Shown here in pieces: positions 20,649-32,504 of a stretch of DNA of 64,000 nt. Location: positions 1 through 64,000 of the forward strand of contig NZ_QKWJ01000022.1 of the NCBI RefSeq assembly GCF_003353055.1. Reading direction: 5' to 3'. A program made the translations under genes and the position numbers. The notes beneath the pieces were generated by a model. The model saw nothing but the letters and a program-made list of their open reading frames with translations. It had not been told where the DNA came from and ran no database searches. Source of the stretch: Cupriavidus lacunae. Its GTDB lineage: Bacteria; Pseudomonadota; Gammaproteobacteria; Burkholderiales; Burkholderiaceae. Positions within the stretch are counted from its first letter, which is position 1. The number at the start of each line of letters is the position of its first letter.

Positions 20649-21072
20649 ACACCACCTCGGCCCGCTTGACGAAGGCATCGACGAAGGTATTGGCGATCAT
20701 GCTGAAGACCGGGCCGATGATCTTTTCCAGCAGCAGGCTGGAAAATTCATAGTGCAGATGGAATTCGATCTTGCAGGCGTCTTCGCGCAGCGGCGTGAAG
20801 CGCCACGCGCCGTTGAAGGTCTTGAACGGGCCATCGGCAAAGGTCATGTCGATGCGCGTGGGGCGTTCCTGCGTATTGCGCGTGTGGAAGAACTGCTGGA
20901 TGCCTTTGAAGTGGATATGGATCTTGGCGTCGAGCATGGTATCGGTCTGCTCGAACACCTCCACGCCACCGCACCATGGAAGGAACTTGGGATAGTCCTC
21001 CACGCGCGTGACCAGGTCGTACATCTGCGCGGCGGAGTGGCCGAGCAGCACGGATTTATGGACGTCTGCCAT
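20635..21072 (-). CDS. ratA: RatA / coenzyme Q-binding START-domain protein
   Basis: 145 residues forming a SRPBCC (START/Coq10-like) domain: SAAQMYDLVTRVEDYPKFLPWC at the N-terminus, the FKTFNGAWRFTPL strand, and the C-terminal helix IANTFVDAFVKRAEVVYG. E. coli RatA was reported to inhibit 70S ribosome association; Coq10 relatives bind ubiquinone. The start at 21072 (MADVHKSVLLGHS) follows family alignment; a Met nine codons upstream is less likely. Divergent from smpB. Confidence 0.9.
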   Translation of the reverse strand: MADVHKSVLLGHSAAQMYDLVTRVEDYPKFLPWCGGVEVFEQTDTMLDAKIHIHFKGIQQFFHTRNTQERPTRIDMTFADGPFKTFNGAWRFTPLREDACKIEFHLHYEFSSLLLEKIIGPVFSMIANTFVDAFVKRAEVVYGTN

Positions 21073-21148
21073 GTATGGGAAAATCTGGCTTGCGGCCATG
21101 CCGCACGCGATGCGCGGCAGGCATGCGCCTGTGCCGGGGCTGGTTTGC

Positions 21149-21154
21149 TAGAAT
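21149..21154 (+). promoter_or_regulatory. candidate smpB extended -10
   Basis: TTTGC followed by TAGAAT forms an extended -10 about 97 bases before the smpB ATG. The -35 is not convincing. Confidence 0.35.
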
Positions 21155-21250
21155 CCCGATTTTAGCCGACACGCGCGCCGCGCGGCATCCTGCCATGCGG
21201 CGCTGCAGCGAATCGGCCGAATTCCACCCTACCGCACCCCACCCGCACGC

Positions 21251-21703
21251 ATGACCATTGCAGATAACAAAAAGGCCTTCTTCGACTACTTCATCGAGGA
21301 GCGCTATGAAGCCGGGATCGTGCTGGAAGGCTGGGAGGTCAAGGCAATCCGCGCCGGGCGGGTGCAGATCAAGGAAGGCTACGTGGTGGTGCGCGACGCC
21401 GAGATGTTCCTGATCGGCGCCCATATCAGCCCGCTGCAAAGCGCCTCCACCCACGTCAATCCCGACCCGGTGCGCACCCGCAAGCTGCTGCTCAAGGCCG
21501 ACGAGATCAAGAAACTGATCGGCAAGGTCGAGCAGCGCGGCTACACGCTGGTCCCGCTGAACCTGCACTACACGCGCGGCCGCGTCAAATGCGAGATCGG
21601 CCTGGCCAAGGGCAAGAAGCAGTTCGACAAGCGCGAGACCGAGAAGCAGCGCGACTGGCAGCGCGAAAAGGCCCGCATCATGAAGGGCGACGCCAAGGAC
21701 TGA
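21251..21703 (+). CDS. smpB: SsrA-binding protein SmpB
   Basis: Binds tmRNA and delivers it to stalled ribosomes for trans-translation. The 150-residue protein has the OB-fold core with [26 protein letters not shown] and [20 protein letters not shown], and the basic C-terminal tail needed in the mRNA channel ([12 protein letters not shown]). The tmRNA gene itself is not in this window. Confidence 0.97.
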   Translation: MTIADNKKAFFDYFIEERYEAGIVLEGWEVKAIRAGRVQIKEGYVVVRDAEMFLIGAHISPLQSASTHVNPDPVRTRKLLLKADEIKKLIGKVEQRGYTLVPLNLHYTRGRVKCEIGLAKGKKQFDKRETEKQRDWQREKARIMKGDAKD

Positions 21704-21758
21704 GCCCCGGCGCCGCGCTGGCCGCGGCGTACCCGGCCAGTCCATTCAGAAAGCCCGT

Positions 21759-22691
21759 TCAGGCAGCCTTCTGCTGCCCCTTCACGATCTGCAGGGCAGA
21801 CGCGATCATGCTGCTCATCTCGCCCAGATTGCCCGGCACGATCAGCGTATTGCCCTGCTTGGCCAGGTTGCCGAACGCGGCCACGTACTCCTCGGCCACC
21901 TTCAGGTTGACCGCGTCCATGCCACCTTCGGTGCGGATCGCATTGCCGATCTTCTGGATCGCCTGTGCATTGGCCTCGGCCACCGCCAGGATCGCGCTCG
22001 CTTCGCCCTGCGCCCTGTTGATGGCGGCCTGCCGCTCACCCTCTGACTTCTGGATCGCCGCCTCGCGCGCGCCCGTGGCCAGGTTGATCTGCTCCTGGCG
22101 CTTGCCCTCCGATGCGGCGATCAGCGCGCGCTTTTCGCGCTCGGCGGTGATCTGCGCCTGCATCGCATGCAGGATCTCCTTGGGCGGAGTCAGGTCCTTG
22201 ATCTCGTAGCGCAGCACCTTCACGCCCCAGTTGGAGGCCGCTTCATCCAGGGCGTTGACCACGCTGTGGTTGATGAACGCGCGCTCCTCGAAGGTCTTGT
22301 CGAGCTCCAGCTTGCCGATCACCGAGCGCAGCGTGGTCTGCGACAGCTGCGTGATGGCCACCACGAAGTTGCTGGAGCCATACGATGCCTTCATCGGGTC
22401 CGTGACCTGGAAGTACAGCACGCCGTCCACCTGCAGCTGGGTGTTGTCCTTGGTGATGCAGACCTGGCTGGGCACATCCAGCGGGATTTCCTTGAGCACA
22501 TGCTTGTAGGCGACGCGGTCCACGAACGGCACCACGATCGACAGCCCCGGCGTCAGCGTTGCATGGTAGCGGCCCAGGCGCTCCAGCACCCAGGCATGCT
22601 GCTGCGGCACGATCTTGATGCCCTTGGCAATCAGCACGATAACGGCAATGAGGATGATCAGCGGCAACAAACCAAGCTGAAATGCGAGCAT
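21759..22691 (-). CDS. qmcA: SPFH-domain membrane protein (QmcA/stomatin-like)
   Basis: 310 residues. One N-terminal membrane segment (about 5-25) is followed by the SPFH/Band 7 domain (about 25-200: KIVPQQHAWVLERLGRYHATLTPGL, then GVLYFQVTDP) and a coiled coil rich in Ala, Glu and Gln (about 190-260). It forms oligomeric membrane microdomain assemblies and partners with NfeD proteins. GGAGG lies 8 bases before the start at 22691. The nfeD gene is 100 bases upstream on the same strand, a typical pair. Confidence 0.92.
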   Translation of the reverse strand: MLAFQLGLLPLIILIAVIVLIAKGIKIVPQQHAWVLERLGRYHATLTPGLSIVVPFVDRVAYKHVLKEIPLDVPSQVCITKDNTQLQVDGVLYFQVTDPMKASYGSSNFVVAITQLSQTTLRSVIGKLELDKTFEERAFINHSVVNALDEAASNWGVKVLRYEIKDLTPPKEILHAMQAQITAEREKRALIAASEGKRQEQINLATGAREAAIQKSEGERQAAINRAQGEASAILAVAEANAQAIQKIGNAIRTEGGMDAVNLKVAEEYVAAFGNLAKQGNTLIVPGNLGEMSSMIASALQIVKGQQKAA

Positions 22692-22791
22692 GTAACGACC
22701 CTCCAGGCAGAACACAGCAGTACGGAGCCGCCAGACGGCGGCAGGCGGATCGCAGCGCGGCAATTGCCGCGCTGCGCAATAAGAACCTGCT

Positions 22792-23214
22792 TCAGCGGGG
22801 AGACACCACCAGCGTGCTGCCGCGCACCGCAACGATGCGGTAGCGGCCCGGCGCGGCGGCGCAATCGGGCGCCAGCTCGACGTTCCAGTCCGCGCCACGG
22901 TATGGCACGCGGGCACACCGGTTGGCGTCCCAGGCCGGCACGTCGAGCTCCTGGCCGATATCGAGATTGACGTTGGGATCGGAGGCGGCATTGCCGCGCC
23001 GCAGCGTGCCGAAGCGTGTGCGGCGCAGCGCGGCGATCAGCACCGCCGCGACCAGGGCCGCGACCAGCGTCTGCGCGGCCGGCGACAGGCCCAGCAAGGC
23101 CCCCACCCCGCCGGCGGCCAACCCCACTGCCACCATCAGCAGGTAAAAGGTGCCGGTGTTCAGCTCGACGATCACCAGCACGACCGCTGCCACGAACCAG
23201 ATGTAGTAGGCCAT
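22792..23214 (-). CDS. NfeD family membrane protein (YbbK type)
   Basis: 140 residues. Hydrophobic segments occupy about 1-65 (MAYYIWFVAAVVLVIVELNTG and following), then a C-terminal OB-fold (about 75-140: DIGQELDVPAWDANRCARVPYRGADWNVEL). This is the short NfeD form that acts with a stomatin-like SPFH protein, here the next gene. GGGAG is well placed before ATG 23214. Confidence 0.9.
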   Translation of the reverse strand: MAYYIWFVAAVVLVIVELNTGTFYLLMVAVGLAAGGVGALLGLSPAAQTLVAALVAAVLIAALRRTRFGTLRRGNAASDPNVNLDIGQELDVPAWDANRCARVPYRGADWNVELAPDCAAAPGRYRIVAVRGSTLVVSPR

Positions 23215-23249
23215 CCAAGCTCCCGTTCGTCCAGGACTTCCCGAAAAGT

Positions 23250-23283
23250 AAAAACCCCGCAGCGCCTTGTAGCGTCTGCGGGG
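23250..23283 (-). terminator. terminator of ppsA
   Basis: An 8-bp perfect stem (23255-23262 and 23276-23283) is followed on the minus strand by a T run (A run at 23250-23254). It is about 85 bases past the ppsA stop and just before nfeD, separating the two units. Confidence 0.75.
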
Positions 23284-23365
23284 CAGTAGCAACACCTGAC
23301 GCAGGGCCGGTGCCTGCCGGCTGCCAGAAGGCGCCGGCAATTTCGTTATTGTGACGTCAAATGCT

Positions 23366-25750
<2,385 letters not shown>

Positions 25751-26048
25751 GAGAGCCTCAAAACAAAGTAGAAAACTTGTCGCGCATGTCCGGTATGTTC
25801 TTGGTGTTCTGTTCCCGGACTGATCGCTTGGCTAAGCAACCCCGAACTGGCGCTGCGGACCTGGCGCTACGGCTCTCATCGCGTAGCGCACATTGTCGAC
25901 AATTCCGGGCGCGGTTTGTTGCACCGGCGGGCACCCTGCGGAATTGCTTAGCGAAAAGATCGCCGCTATTCTACCGTGCTGCGCCGCACTTTTCTGCGGA
26001 AGATTGAATCTATTTAATAAATGCGCCATCCCTGTGTGCGCCATCCCC
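25751..26048. promoter_or_regulatory. divergent control region ppsA/ppsR with dyad symmetries
   Basis: 298 bases without a gene. It contains a 12-bp perfect palindrome (25892-25903, centre TCGA), an 8-bp dyad (25864-25871 and 25882-25889, GCGCTACG arms), and a wider pair of 9-bp arms (25831-25839 and 25943-25951, GCTAAGCAA and its complement). Their concentric placement between two divergent, functionally linked genes suggests protein binding sites. The regulator is not known. Confidence 0.5.
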
Positions 26049-26966
26049 ATGTCCCTGCCAGAAGCGCCCGGAACGGCGACACCCGGGCCTCAGCCTGGAA
26101 CGCAGCCTGAATCCCCCTCCGCTCCCGCGCCACATGCCAACGAGCGCCCCGCGATCCGCACCGTGTTCATCGTCTCGGATGGCACCGGCATCACGGCGGA
26201 GACCTTCAGCCACTCCATCCTGGCCCAGTTCGAAATGCGCTTCCGCAAGGTGCGCATGCCCTTCGTCGATACCCCGGAAAAGGCACATATCGCCGTCGGC
26301 AAGATCAACGAAGCGTTCCACAACGAAGGCGTGCCGCCCATCGTCTTCACCACCCTGGTCAACCAGGAAGCGAACAAGGCACTGCGCCGCGCCAAGGCGA
26401 TGATCCTGGACATGTTCCAGACCTTCATCGAGCCGCTCGAGAAGGAACTGGGCCTGAAGTCCACCCATGCCATCGGCCGCTTCCACCAGAATGCGGACAC
26501 CGAGGCCTACAAGAACCGGATCGAGGCCATCAACTTCTCGCTGGCCCATGATGACGGCCAGTCACACAAGAACCTGGAAGAAGCGGATGTGATCCTGGTG
26601 GGCGTGTCGCGCAGCGGCAAGACCCCGACCAGCCTCTACCTGGCCATGCAATACGGGCTCAAGGCAGCCAATTACCCGCTGATTCCCGACGATTTCGAAC
26701 GCGGCAAGCTGCCATCGGCGCTGTACGCGTTCAAGACCAAGATCTTCGGCCTGTCGATCGACCCCCAGCGCCTGAGCGAGATCCGCAACGAGCGCCGTCC
26801 CGGCAGCAAATACGCCGCGCTGGAGAACTGCCGCTACGAGGTCAACGAGGCCGAGGCGATGATGCGGCGCGAAGGCATCAAGTGGCTGTCTTCGACGCAC
26901 AAGTCGATCGAAGAGATCGCGACCACGATCCTGCAGGAGATCAAGGTCGATCGCGACAACTACTAA
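26049..26966 (+). CDS. ppsR: PEP synthetase regulatory protein (bifunctional kinase/pyrophosphorylase)
   Basis: DUF299 enzyme that inactivates PpsA by ADP-dependent phosphorylation of a Thr near the catalytic His, and reactivates it by Pi-dependent dephosphorylation. 305 residues from ATG 26049. A Pro-rich N-terminal extension (about 1-34) precedes TVFIVSDGTGITAET. The P-loop-like GVSRSGKT is at 185-192 and ERRPGSKYA follows. The open frame extends upstream, but those residues lack homology. Confidence 0.95.
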   Translation: MSLPEAPGTATPGPQPGTQPESPSAPAPHANERPAIRTVFIVSDGTGITAETFSHSILAQFEMRFRKVRMPFVDTPEKAHIAVGKINEAFHNEGVPPIVFTTLVNQEANKALRRAKAMILDMFQTFIEPLEKELGLKSTHAIGRFHQNADTEAYKNRIEAINFSLAHDDGQSHKNLEEADVILVGVSRSGKTPTSLYLAMQYGLKAANYPLIPDDFERGKLPSALYAFKTKIFGLSIDPQRLSEIRNERRPGSKYAALENCRYEVNEAEAMMRREGIKWLSSTHKSIEEIATTILQEIKVDRDNY

Positions 26967-26996
26967 AAAAAAGAAGCGGCCGCCGGGTAGGGCCGC
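26965..26996 (-). terminator. hairpin with T run downstream of the RNA methyltransferase gene
   Basis: GCGGCC (26976-26981) and GGCCGC (26991-26996) form the stem; on the minus strand it is followed by a T8 run (plus-strand A run at 26965-26972). It overlaps the ppsR stop codon and lies about 210 bases after the methyltransferase stop. Confidence 0.55.
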
Positions 26997-27125
26997 TCAC
27001 AAGACGTGTTGAGAGCGAGTGCGCTCCTACCGGGAATCTGCAACGATCGTGCCTGCCGGGCGTAGGCGCAGCATTGCGCACGGTGTCGGGCTGGCGTGAC
27101 GCCAACGCCGCCGTGCAAGGTATGT

Positions 27126-27180
27126 GGTGTTGGCCGGCGCCGCTCACCCGCCCCCAAAGGGATGGCGCCGGACCAACACC
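27126..27180. repeat. large imperfect inverted repeat between ppsR and the RNA methyltransferase gene
   Basis: A 16-bp stem (27126-27141 and 27164-27180, one bulged A) with a 22-base loop. More GCCGGCGCC-type hairpins follow at 27181-27215. The region separates two converging genes and shows no coding potential. Confidence 0.6.
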
Positions 27181-27208
27181 GGCGCCCAGCTTGTCCGCCG
27201 GCGCCGCT

Positions 27209-27991
27209 TCAGCCGGCGCGCCGTTGGCGCACAGCCTCGAACATGCAGATCGCGGTGGCCGCGGCCACATTCAGCGATTCCAGCCCGCCGGGTTGCGGGA
27301 TGCCGACCTTGCGCGTGACATGCGCCATCCAGGCGTCGCTGACCCCTGCCCCTTCATTGCCGACCACCCAGGCCACCGGCGCGCGCAGATCGGTATCGAA
27401 CACCGCGGCGTCGGCGTGCGACGACGTCGCCAGCAGCGGCACTGCCAGACGCGGCGCCAGCGACTCCAGCGTGCAATGCTCGACGATATTCAGGTGGAAG
27501 TTCGCGCCCATGCCGGCGCGCAGCGTCTTGACCGACCAGGCAAAGGCGCACCCCGTGGCCAGGAAAGCGTGCCGGATGCCCGCCGCGGCAGCGCTGCGCA
27601 GGATCGAGCCGACATTGCCCGCGTCCTGCACACCGTCCAGGATGATGCAGTCTTCGTCGATTCGCGCCGGCAGGTGGCCAACCGGGGTCTCGATCACCAG
27701 CATCAGGTCGATGCCATTGACCACGCCGCTGATCTGCGTGAACAGCATATCGGCCAGCACCACCACGCGCGCGGCATCGACCTGCGCCAGCAGCGGCGCC
27801 ACTTCGGCGTGGTCGTAGTGGCGCTCCGACACCACGCAGGTGACGGGCTGGCCGCGCGCGGCGACGTAGGCCTGCGCCAGGTGCACACCGTCGAGCAGCG
27901 ACTGGCCGGCCTTGCGGCGCTGGTGCGTGGAACCGGCAAGCGCCTTCAGGTGCTTGAACAGCGCGTTGTCGCGCGAGGTGACGTGCTTCAC
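27209..27991 (-). CDS. TrmH/SpoU-family RNA 2'-O-methyltransferase
   Basis: 260 residues. The N-terminal substrate-binding region (about 1-100: SRDNALFKHLKALA and GQSLLDGVHLAQAYV) precedes a SPOUT methyltransferase domain with all three motifs: NVGSILRSAAAAG, VVGNEGAGVS and PGGLESLNVAAATAI. It methylates a ribose in rRNA or tRNA; the exact nucleotide cannot be inferred. It is the last gene of the long minus-strand cluster, 25 bases after rnhB. Confidence 0.92.
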   Translation of the reverse strand: MKHVTSRDNALFKHLKALAGSTHQRRKAGQSLLDGVHLAQAYVAARGQPVTCVVSERHYDHAEVAPLLAQVDAARVVVLADMLFTQISGVVNGIDLMLVIETPVGHLPARIDEDCIILDGVQDAGNVGSILRSAAAAGIRHAFLATGCAFAWSVKTLRAGMGANFHLNIVEHCTLESLAPRLAVPLLATSSHADAAVFDTDLRAPVAWVVGNEGAGVSDAWMAHVTRKVGIPQPGGLESLNVAAATAICMFEAVRQRRAG

Positions 27992-28016
27992 GATGCGGAG
28001 AGGATCAGGGTGCGCT

Positions 28017-28745
28017 TCACTGCGCGGCCGCGGCAGTGACCGTGGCCGGCAAGGACGCGGGGGACTGGGTGGTTTCGGCGGCCGTGGTCATGGCGATGAA
28101 CATGGGCCGCTGGGCCAGTGCCTCGCGCACGGGCGCAAACGACCGGCGATGGTGCGGCGAGGCGCCGAACTGCGCCAGCGCGGCGAGGTGCTGCGGGGTG
28201 GGATAACCGGCGTGCGAGTCAAAGCCGTACTGCGGGTAGGTCTCGTGCAGCACCATCAGCTCGCGGTCGCGCGCCACTTTGGCGAGGATCGATGCCGCGG
28301 AAATCGCCTTGACCAGGGCATCACCCTTGACGATGGCTTCCACCGGAAACGCCACCTGCGGGCAACGGTTGCCGTCGACCTGCACCAGGTCCGGCGCGAG
28401 GCCGCTGGCGGCCAGGCCCTGCACGGCGCGCTGCATCGCCAGCATGCTGGCGTGCAGGATGTTCAGCGTATCGATCTCCTCGACCGTGGCAAAGGCGATA
28501 TGCCAGCCCAGCGCACGCTCGCAGATCTTCTCGTACAGGGCCTCGCGCTTCGCGGCGGTCAGGATCTTGGAATCGGCCAGGCCGCGGATCGGGCGTTTCG
28601 GGTCCAACACCACGGCAGCGGCATAGACCGGTCCCGCCAGCGGGCCCCGCCCGGCTTCATCGACGCCGCACAGGCGTTGCACTGAGGATGCGGCCGGCGC
28701 CAGGTCCAGGCCCATCTGCGGCGAAGCTGCATTGCGGCGCGCCAT
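28017..28745 (-). CDS. rnhB: ribonuclease HII
   Basis: Cleaves the RNA strand of RNA-DNA hybrids and removes single misincorporated ribonucleotides. 242 residues from ATG 28745. The active-site motif [14 protein letters not shown] is near 27-40, with the later acidic residues in ADSK, VDGN and KVARDRELM. An Ala/Thr-rich tail of about 20 residues follows the conserved YPTPQHL and HRRSFAPV. The ATG shares one base with the lpxB stop, so the genes are coupled. Confidence 0.95.
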   Translation of the reverse strand: MARRNAASPQMGLDLAPAASSVQRLCGVDEAGRGPLAGPVYAAAVVLDPKRPIRGLADSKILTAAKREALYEKICERALGWHIAFATVEEIDTLNILHASMLAMQRAVQGLAASGLAPDLVQVDGNRCPQVAFPVEAIVKGDALVKAISAASILAKVARDRELMVLHETYPQYGFDSHAGYPTPQHLAALAQFGASPHHRRSFAPVREALAQRPMFIAMTTAAETTQSPASLPATVTAAAAQ

Positions 28746-29953
28746 CAGACGATCCCCCGGCTGTGCATCAGGTCCACCACCACATCGGCTGCCAGTTGCG
28801 CGGTATTGCACTTGAGCGTCTCGTGCATGCGGGTGAAGTGCTCGTACAGGAAGGCCGTGTTGCCCTCGTCATTGAGCTGCAGCAGCGTTTCGCGGGCCAG
28901 CGCCTCGGGCGTGGCATCGTCCTGCAGCAACTCGGGCACGACAAAGCGCCCTGAAAGGATATTAGGCAATCCCACGTAGGGCAGATAACCCTGGCGTTTC
29001 ATGATCTGCGCGGTCAGCCAGGGCACCTTGTAAGAAATCACCATTGGCTTCTTGTACAACGCCGCTTCCAGCGTGGCGGTGCCGCTGGCCAGCAGCACCA
29101 CGTCGGCCGCTTCCATGGCCTGGTGGGATTTGCCGTCGACGATGGTCAGGCGCAGTTCCGGATACTGCGCATGCAGTTCCTCGACAATGGCGCGCAGCGG
29201 CGCGCTCGCCGCCGGCAGCACAAAAGCCAGGTTCGGGTCCATGCGCTGCATGCGTGCCATCGCCGCAAAAAAGGTCGCGCCGAGATTGCGCACCTCGGAC
29301 TGGCGGCTGCCTGGCAGCACCGCCACCACCCGATGCCCGGCAGGCAGGCCAAGTTCGGCGCGCGCACCGGCCACGTCAGGCACCATCGGGATGACGTCGG
29401 CCAGCGGATGGCCCACGTAGGTGGCAGGGATGCCGGCCTTGGCGTAGATCTCGGGCTCGAACGGGAACAGGCACAGGATGTGGTCCACCGCGCGCGCGAT
29501 GGTGCGGATGCGCCCGCCGCGCCAGGCCCAGATCGACGGGCTGACAAAGTGCACCACCGGAATGCCGGCGCGGCGCAGCGGCACTTCCAGGCCGAAATTG
29601 AAATCCGGAGCATCAACCCCGATAAAGCACAGGGGCGGGTTGGCCAGCAGCCATTCGCGCACCGCGCGCCGCGTCGCCAGGATCTCGCGCAGCGAGCCCA
29701 GGACCTCGACATAGCCGTTGACCGACAGCGTTTCCATCGGCCAGCGCGAGGTGAAGCCCTGCGCCATCATGCGCTTGCCACCGATGCCGGCGTACTCGAC
29801 CGTATCGCCCAGGCGGGACTGCAGCCCGCCCATCATCAACGATGCCAGCAGGTCCCCCGAGGCCTCGCCGGCCACCATGGCGATGGTGCCGCGCTTGCCC
29901 GCGGCGCTACCGTTGCCCGTGGGCAAGCCACCCCGAATCGCGGCGTCCACCAT
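28745..29953 (-). CDS. lpxB: lipid-A-disaccharide synthase
   Basis: Joins UDP-2,3-diacylglucosamine and lipid X to the lipid A disaccharide at the inner membrane. The 402-residue GT19 protein has the N-terminal [22 protein letters not shown] near 140, [14 protein letters not shown] [11 protein letters not shown], and the C-terminal [12 protein letters not shown]. The first 20 residues form a variable extension; the true start could be a few codons later. It lies 12 bases after lpxA. Confidence 0.97.
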   Translation of the reverse strand: MVDAAIRGGLPTGNGSAAGKRGTIAMVAGEASGDLLASLMMGGLQSRLGDTVEYAGIGGKRMMAQGFTSRWPMETLSVNGYVEVLGSLREILATRRAVREWLLANPPLCFIGVDAPDFNFGLEVPLRRAGIPVVHFVSPSIWAWRGGRIRTIARAVDHILCLFPFEPEIYAKAGIPATYVGHPLADVIPMVPDVAGARAELGLPAGHRVVAVLPGSRQSEVRNLGATFFAAMARMQRMDPNLAFVLPAASAPLRAIVEELHAQYPELRLTIVDGKSHQAMEAADVVLLASGTATLEAALYKKPMVISYKVPWLTAQIMKRQGYLPYVGLPNILSGRFVVPELLQDDATPEALARETLLQLNDEGNTAFLYEHFTRMHETLKCNTAQLAADVVVDLMHSRGIV

Positions 29954-29965
29954 GTGCGTCCGGTC

Positions 29966-30769
29966 TCAGCGCACGATGCCGCGCTGCGTGGCGGCAAGGA
30001 AGTCGACAAACGCCTGCAGCGGCGTCGCGGTGCCGGCATCGACCTGGGCCAGCAAGGCGGCGATCTCGTTGCGCGCCTCGTCGAAGCTGAGGTCGGACTT
30101 GTAAAGCAGCTTGTAGGCCTGCCGCAGTGCGGCGATCTGGCCGGCGTCGAAGCCACGGCGGCGCAGCCCTTCGACGTTGACGCCGTGCGGCGTGGCCTTG
30201 TTGCCGTTCTTGTCGCTGGCCGCGATCACGAACGGCGGCACGTCCTGCACCAGCGCCGAAGCGCCGCCCAGCATCGCATGGGCGCCGATGCGCACGAACT
30301 GGTGCACCCCGCTCATGCCGCCCAGGATGGCCCAGTCGCCCACTTCAACGTGGCCGGCGATCTGCGCGTTGCTGGAAAACACGGTGTGGTTGCCGACCAT
30401 GCAGTCATGCGCGATATGCACATAGGCCATGATCCAGTTGTCGTTGCCGATGCTGGTCAGGCCACGGTCCTGCACCGTGCCGGTGTGGATCGTGGTGAAT
30501 TCACGGATGGTATTGCGGTCGCCGATCTCGAGCCGGGTCGGCTCGTTGCGGTACTTCATGTCCTGCGGCATGCCGCCAACCGACGCATAGGGACCGATCT
30601 GGTTGCCCTCGCCGATCGTGGTATGACCCTCGACCGTCGTATGCGAGCCGATCCGGGTGCCGCTGCCGATCCGCACATCGGGGCCGACGATGGAGAACGG
30701 GCCGACGCTCACGTCGGCTGCCAGTTCTGCCTTCGGGTCGACCAGTGCGGTGGGGTGGATTTGCGTCAT
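29966..30769 (-). CDS. lpxA: UDP-N-acetylglucosamine acyltransferase
   Basis: First step of lipid A synthesis: transfers 3-hydroxyacyl from ACP to UDP-GlcNAc. The 267-residue protein is a left-handed beta-helix of hexapeptide repeats (about 1-190) with the catalytic His121 in HIAHDC, then a C-terminal helical domain. AGGACAGGA precedes the ATG. Confidence 0.98.
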   Translation of the reverse strand: MTQIHPTALVDPKAELAADVSVGPFSIVGPDVRIGSGTRIGSHTTVEGHTTIGEGNQIGPYASVGGMPQDMKYRNEPTRLEIGDRNTIREFTTIHTGTVQDRGLTSIGNDNWIMAYVHIAHDCMVGNHTVFSSNAQIAGHVEVGDWAILGGMSGVHQFVRIGAHAMLGGASALVQDVPPFVIAASDKNGNKATPHGVNVEGLRRRGFDAGQIAALRQAYKLLYKSDLSFDEARNEIAALLAQVDAGTATPLQAFVDFLAATQRGIVR

Positions 30770-30842
30770 GCGTCCTGTCCTGTGGTGTGTCTGGTGAAGG
30801 ATGGGCCAATGCGCGGGGCAAAGGTTCCCGTCCGGGCCGTCA

Positions 30843-30892
30843 GCCCCCGTCGCACGGGGGCGCGGCAGTCAGCCGGCGGCGTTGCCGCCGGC
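30843..30892. repeat. two perfect hairpins between fabZ and lpxA
   Basis: Arms 30843-30850 and 30854-30861 (GCCCCCGT type, 3-base loop), and 30872-30880 and 30884-30892 (GCCGGCGGC type, GTT loop). Neither has a T run on either strand, so they are not typical terminators. They sit in the 134-base gap inside the operon and could stabilise or process the message. Confidence 0.65.
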
Positions 30893-30903
30893 CGCTGGCG
30901 GCC

Positions 30904-31353
30904 TCACTCGGCCTGCTTCACGGTGCACATCAGCTCCGCCTCGCAGGCGACCTTGTCGTCGACCGTGGCAAACGCCTTGAACTTCCAGATGCCGCGGATA
31001 TAGCGCTCGACCGTCACGTTCATGTGCAGCTGGTCGCCCGGGTACACCACCTGCTTGAAGCGGGCGCCGTCGATGCCGACGAAGTAGTACAGCGCGCCTT
31101 CCTTGCGCTCCATATCGGCGCCGAAGGTCAGCAGGCCAGCCGACTGCGCCAGCGCTTCCAGGATCATCACGCCAGGCATTACCGGCTGTTCCGGGAAATG
31201 GCCCTGGAAGTACGGTTCGTTGATGGTGACGTTCTTCAGCGTCTTGATCCGCTTCTGCGCCTCGAACTCCAGCACGCGGTCCACCAGCAGGAACGGGTAC
31301 CGGTGCGGCAGCAGTTTGAGGATCTTGCGGATATCGATTTCGGCCGCGCTCAT
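30904..31353 (-). CDS. fabZ: 3-hydroxyacyl-ACP dehydratase FabZ
   Basis: Dehydrates 3-hydroxyacyl-ACP in fatty acid elongation and competes with LpxA and LpxD for the same acyl pool, which explains its place between their genes. The 149-residue hot-dog fold protein has the central helix motif [11 protein letters not shown] with catalytic His52 and Glu66. Confidence 0.97.
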   Translation of the reverse strand: MSAAEIDIRKILKLLPHRYPFLLVDRVLEFEAQKRIKTLKNVTINEPYFQGHFPEQPVMPGVMILEALAQSAGLLTFGADMERKEGALYYFVGIDGARFKQVVYPGDQLHMNVTVERYIRGIWKFKAFATVDDKVACEAELMCTVKQAE

Positions 31354-31365
31354 GATGATTTCTCT

Positions 31366-32457
31366 TTAGTCTTGTGAGGTTTGGGACCCGGCGGCCTGGC
31401 CGCGCAGGCGGCGTTCCAGCGCCACCACCCGTTCGCGCAGCTTGCTCAGGCCGCGCACGATGGCTGCATTGCGTTCCCACTCGCCGTGCGGCAGGAACGG
31501 GAAGACGCTGGTGAAATGCCCCCCGGGCTTGGTAATGGATTTGGTGATCGAGGTGCCGCCCGACACCGTGGTGCGGTCGGCAATGTTCAGGTGGCCGGCA
31601 AAATTGGCCGCACCGCCGATCACGCAGAAGCGCCCGATGCGCGTGCTGCCCGATACCGCCGCACAACCGGCAATGACCGTATGGGCCCCGACATGCACGT
31701 TGTGCGCGATCTGGACCTGGTTGTCGATCTTGCAGCCGTCCTCGATCACGGTGTCGGCCATGGCGCCGCGGTCGATCGCGGTATTCGCGCCGACCTCCAC
31801 GTCATTGCCCAGCACCGCGCGTCCCGTTTGCGGGATCTTTACGTATTCCACGCCGGTCGCGCTGATGTCCGGCGCAAAGCCGAAACCATCCGCGCCGATC
31901 ACCACGCCGCTGTGCAGGATGGCGCGAGCGCCAACCACGCAGTGGTGGTAGACCGAAACATTGGCATAGAGCAGCGAATCGTCGCCGATCTCCGCCCGCG
32001 CGCCGACATAGCCGTTGGCCAAGATGCGCACGCGCTCGCCCAGGCGCGCGCCGGCTTCGATGACCACGTTGGGGCCGATGTAGCACGAAGCCGGCACTAC
32101 CGCGTCAGGCGCCACGGTGGCGCGCGCATCGATGCCGGTACGGGGATCGGTGTTGGCCGCGCGGTCGAAACGCTGCGCCACGCGGGCAAAGCATACGTAG
32201 GGGTTGCGCGCCACCAGCCAGTTGCGGCCGTCGGCCCTGCCCTCGGCGCGCACGCGCTCGAGGTCGGCGGCCGAGACGATCACGGCGCCGGCCTGCGAGT
32301 CCAGCGCCTGCTGCAGATAGAGCGGATTGGACAGGAACGAGAGCTCGCCCGGCCCGGCCTGGTCCAGGGGGGCCAGGCCAGCGATCGCCAGGTCGGGGTC
32401 ACCCACAACCTGCGCGCCGTTCTCGGTGGCGAGCTGACCCAGTGTGGGTGTCTGCAT
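31366..32457 (-). CDS. lpxD: UDP-3-O-(3-hydroxyacyl)glucosamine N-acyltransferase
   Basis: Third step of lipid A synthesis (N-acylation). The 363-residue protein has the N-terminal uridine-binding domain (about 1-105), then a hexapeptide-repeat beta-helix (about 110-320) with the catalytic His in VQIAHNVHVG, and a C-terminal helix (NAAIVRGLSKLRERVVALER). It precedes fabZ by 12 bases. Confidence 0.97.
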   Translation of the reverse strand: MQTPTLGQLATENGAQVVGDPDLAIAGLAPLDQAGPGELSFLSNPLYLQQALDSQAGAVIVSAADLERVRAEGRADGRNWLVARNPYVCFARVAQRFDRAANTDPRTGIDARATVAPDAVVPASCYIGPNVVIEAGARLGERVRILANGYVGARAEIGDDSLLYANVSVYHHCVVGARAILHSGVVIGADGFGFAPDISATGVEYVKIPQTGRAVLGNDVEVGANTAIDRGAMADTVIEDGCKIDNQVQIAHNVHVGAHTVIAGCAAVSGSTRIGRFCVIGGAANFAGHLNIADRTTVSGGTSITKSITKPGGHFTSVFPFLPHGEWERNAAIVRGLSKLRERVVALERRLRGQAAGSQTSQD

Positions 32458-32504
32458 GGCAGTACTTCCTGATGAAAAAACTGGAATGAAGGAACAGCGG
32501 CGGC

